From an uncultured Blautia sp. (GTDB taxonomy: Bacteria; Bacillota; Clostridia; Lachnospirales; Lachnospiraceae): a DNA stretch of 13,338 bases. Of this stretch, positions 13,063 through 13,338 are shown in pieces. The DNA lies in assembly GCA_934437695.1 (NCBI GenBank), contig CAKSAW010000021.1:1-13338 (forward strand), in the 5' to 3' direction. Each line of letters starts with the position of its first letter. The stretch's first letter is position 1. Made by a program: the position numbers and the translations under genes. Under the pieces are notes generated by a model. The model made no database searches. It saw nothing but the letters and a program-made list of their open reading frames with translations, and had not been told where the DNA came from.

Positions 13063-13338
13063 TTATTTCGAAAACGATGTACTAGAAAGATAAACTAACA
13101 AAACTGATATATCAGCAGGAGAAACACCTGAAATTCGTGAAGCCTGTCCGATAGAGATCGGTCTGTATGCTTCCAGCTTCTGACGAGCCTCAATTCTCAG
13201 ACTTCCTACTTTCTCATAGTCAAGATCTGCCGGAATTTTCTTTGCTTCCAGCTTCTTAAATTGCTCTACCTGCTTTAACTGTCTGCGAATATATCCATCA
13301 TATTTAATATTGATATCTACCTGTTCCTGCACATCCCA
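13063..13338 (-). CDS. mnmG: tRNA modification enzyme MnmG (GidA), C-terminal end
   Basis: Only the last 91 codons are present; the frame is open to the right edge (begins WDVQEQVDI in frame). MnmG is the FAD-dependent partner of MnmE that installs the cmnm5 group on wobble uridine 34 of certain tRNAs. The visible part is the helical C-terminal MnmE-binding domain: YDGYIRRQ (near the fragment's residue 13), the [20 protein letters not shown] segment, and the highly conserved [20 protein letters not shown] followed by LLVYL. The FAD-binding domain lies outside the window. A GTG at 13332 is internal and is not a start. Stop TAA is at 13063-13065. Its position before rsmG is the usual origin-proximal order. 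Confidence 0.95.
   Translation of the reverse strand, partial: WDVQEQVDINIKYDGYIRRQLKQVEQFKKLEAKKIPADLDYEKVGSLRIEARQKLEAYRPISIGQASRISGVSPADISVLLVYLSSTSFSK

Noticed and set aside
1..13338. CRISPR arrays, insertion sequences, tRNA or rRNA genes
   Set aside because: No regularly spaced long repeats, transposase motifs, terminal repeats or RNA gene signatures were seen on either strand.

Overview
This window looks like chromosome from a Gram-positive anaerobe of the class Clostridia, most likely family Lachnospiraceae (Blautia/Dorea/Coprococcus-like). The support is AT-rich DNA with strong GGAGG ribosome binding sites, the parA-parB-DUF4446-serS gene order, a DUF3881 protein, a clostridial-type seryl-tRNA synthetase and exact Firmicutes parS sites. 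The genus cannot be fixed from the sequence. The 3' end of mnmG, then rsmG and parA/parB, are the genes usually found beside oriC, so the origin probably lies beyond the right edge. Nearly every gene is on the minus strand and would therefore be co-directional with the fork moving left. The single plus-strand gene would be head-on.

Right to left (direction of transcription): the C-terminal 91 codons of mnmG (13063-13338); a gene-free pyrimidine-rich gap with a spaced array of GTACT boxes; rsmG (12053-12793); a gap with a promoter and a 12-bp direct repeat at 22-bp spacing; a tight four-gene operon (8,000 bases region 6866-11912) encoding a GldA-like ABC ATPase, a GldF-like permease, a GldG-like membrane-anchored extracytoplasmic protein and a membrane-anchored acidic DUF4340 protein; a bidirectional terminator; a plus-strand membrane-anchored alpha/beta hydrolase (5774-6727); a divergent promoter region with a perfect parS; parA (TTG start) and parB, which overlap by one base; a DUF4446 protein whose RBS overlaps the parB stop; serS; a DUF3881 protein; a terminator hairpin; a second perfect parS inside a 45-nt dyad; and the N-terminal 200 codons of an unrecognised exported protein running off the left edge.

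Functionally there are three blocks: tRNA/rRNA modification (mnmG, rsmG), an uncharacterised Gld-type ABC export system placed between rsmG and parA, and the chromosome partition locus (parA, parB and two parS sites) joined to serS. The least understood parts are the Gld/DUF4340 operon with its repeat-bearing promoter, the parS site buried in a long palindrome, and the GTACT array before rsmG. I saw no CRISPR array, transposase, tRNA or rRNA gene. Nothing here is clearly a novel system; the findings are graded accordingly.
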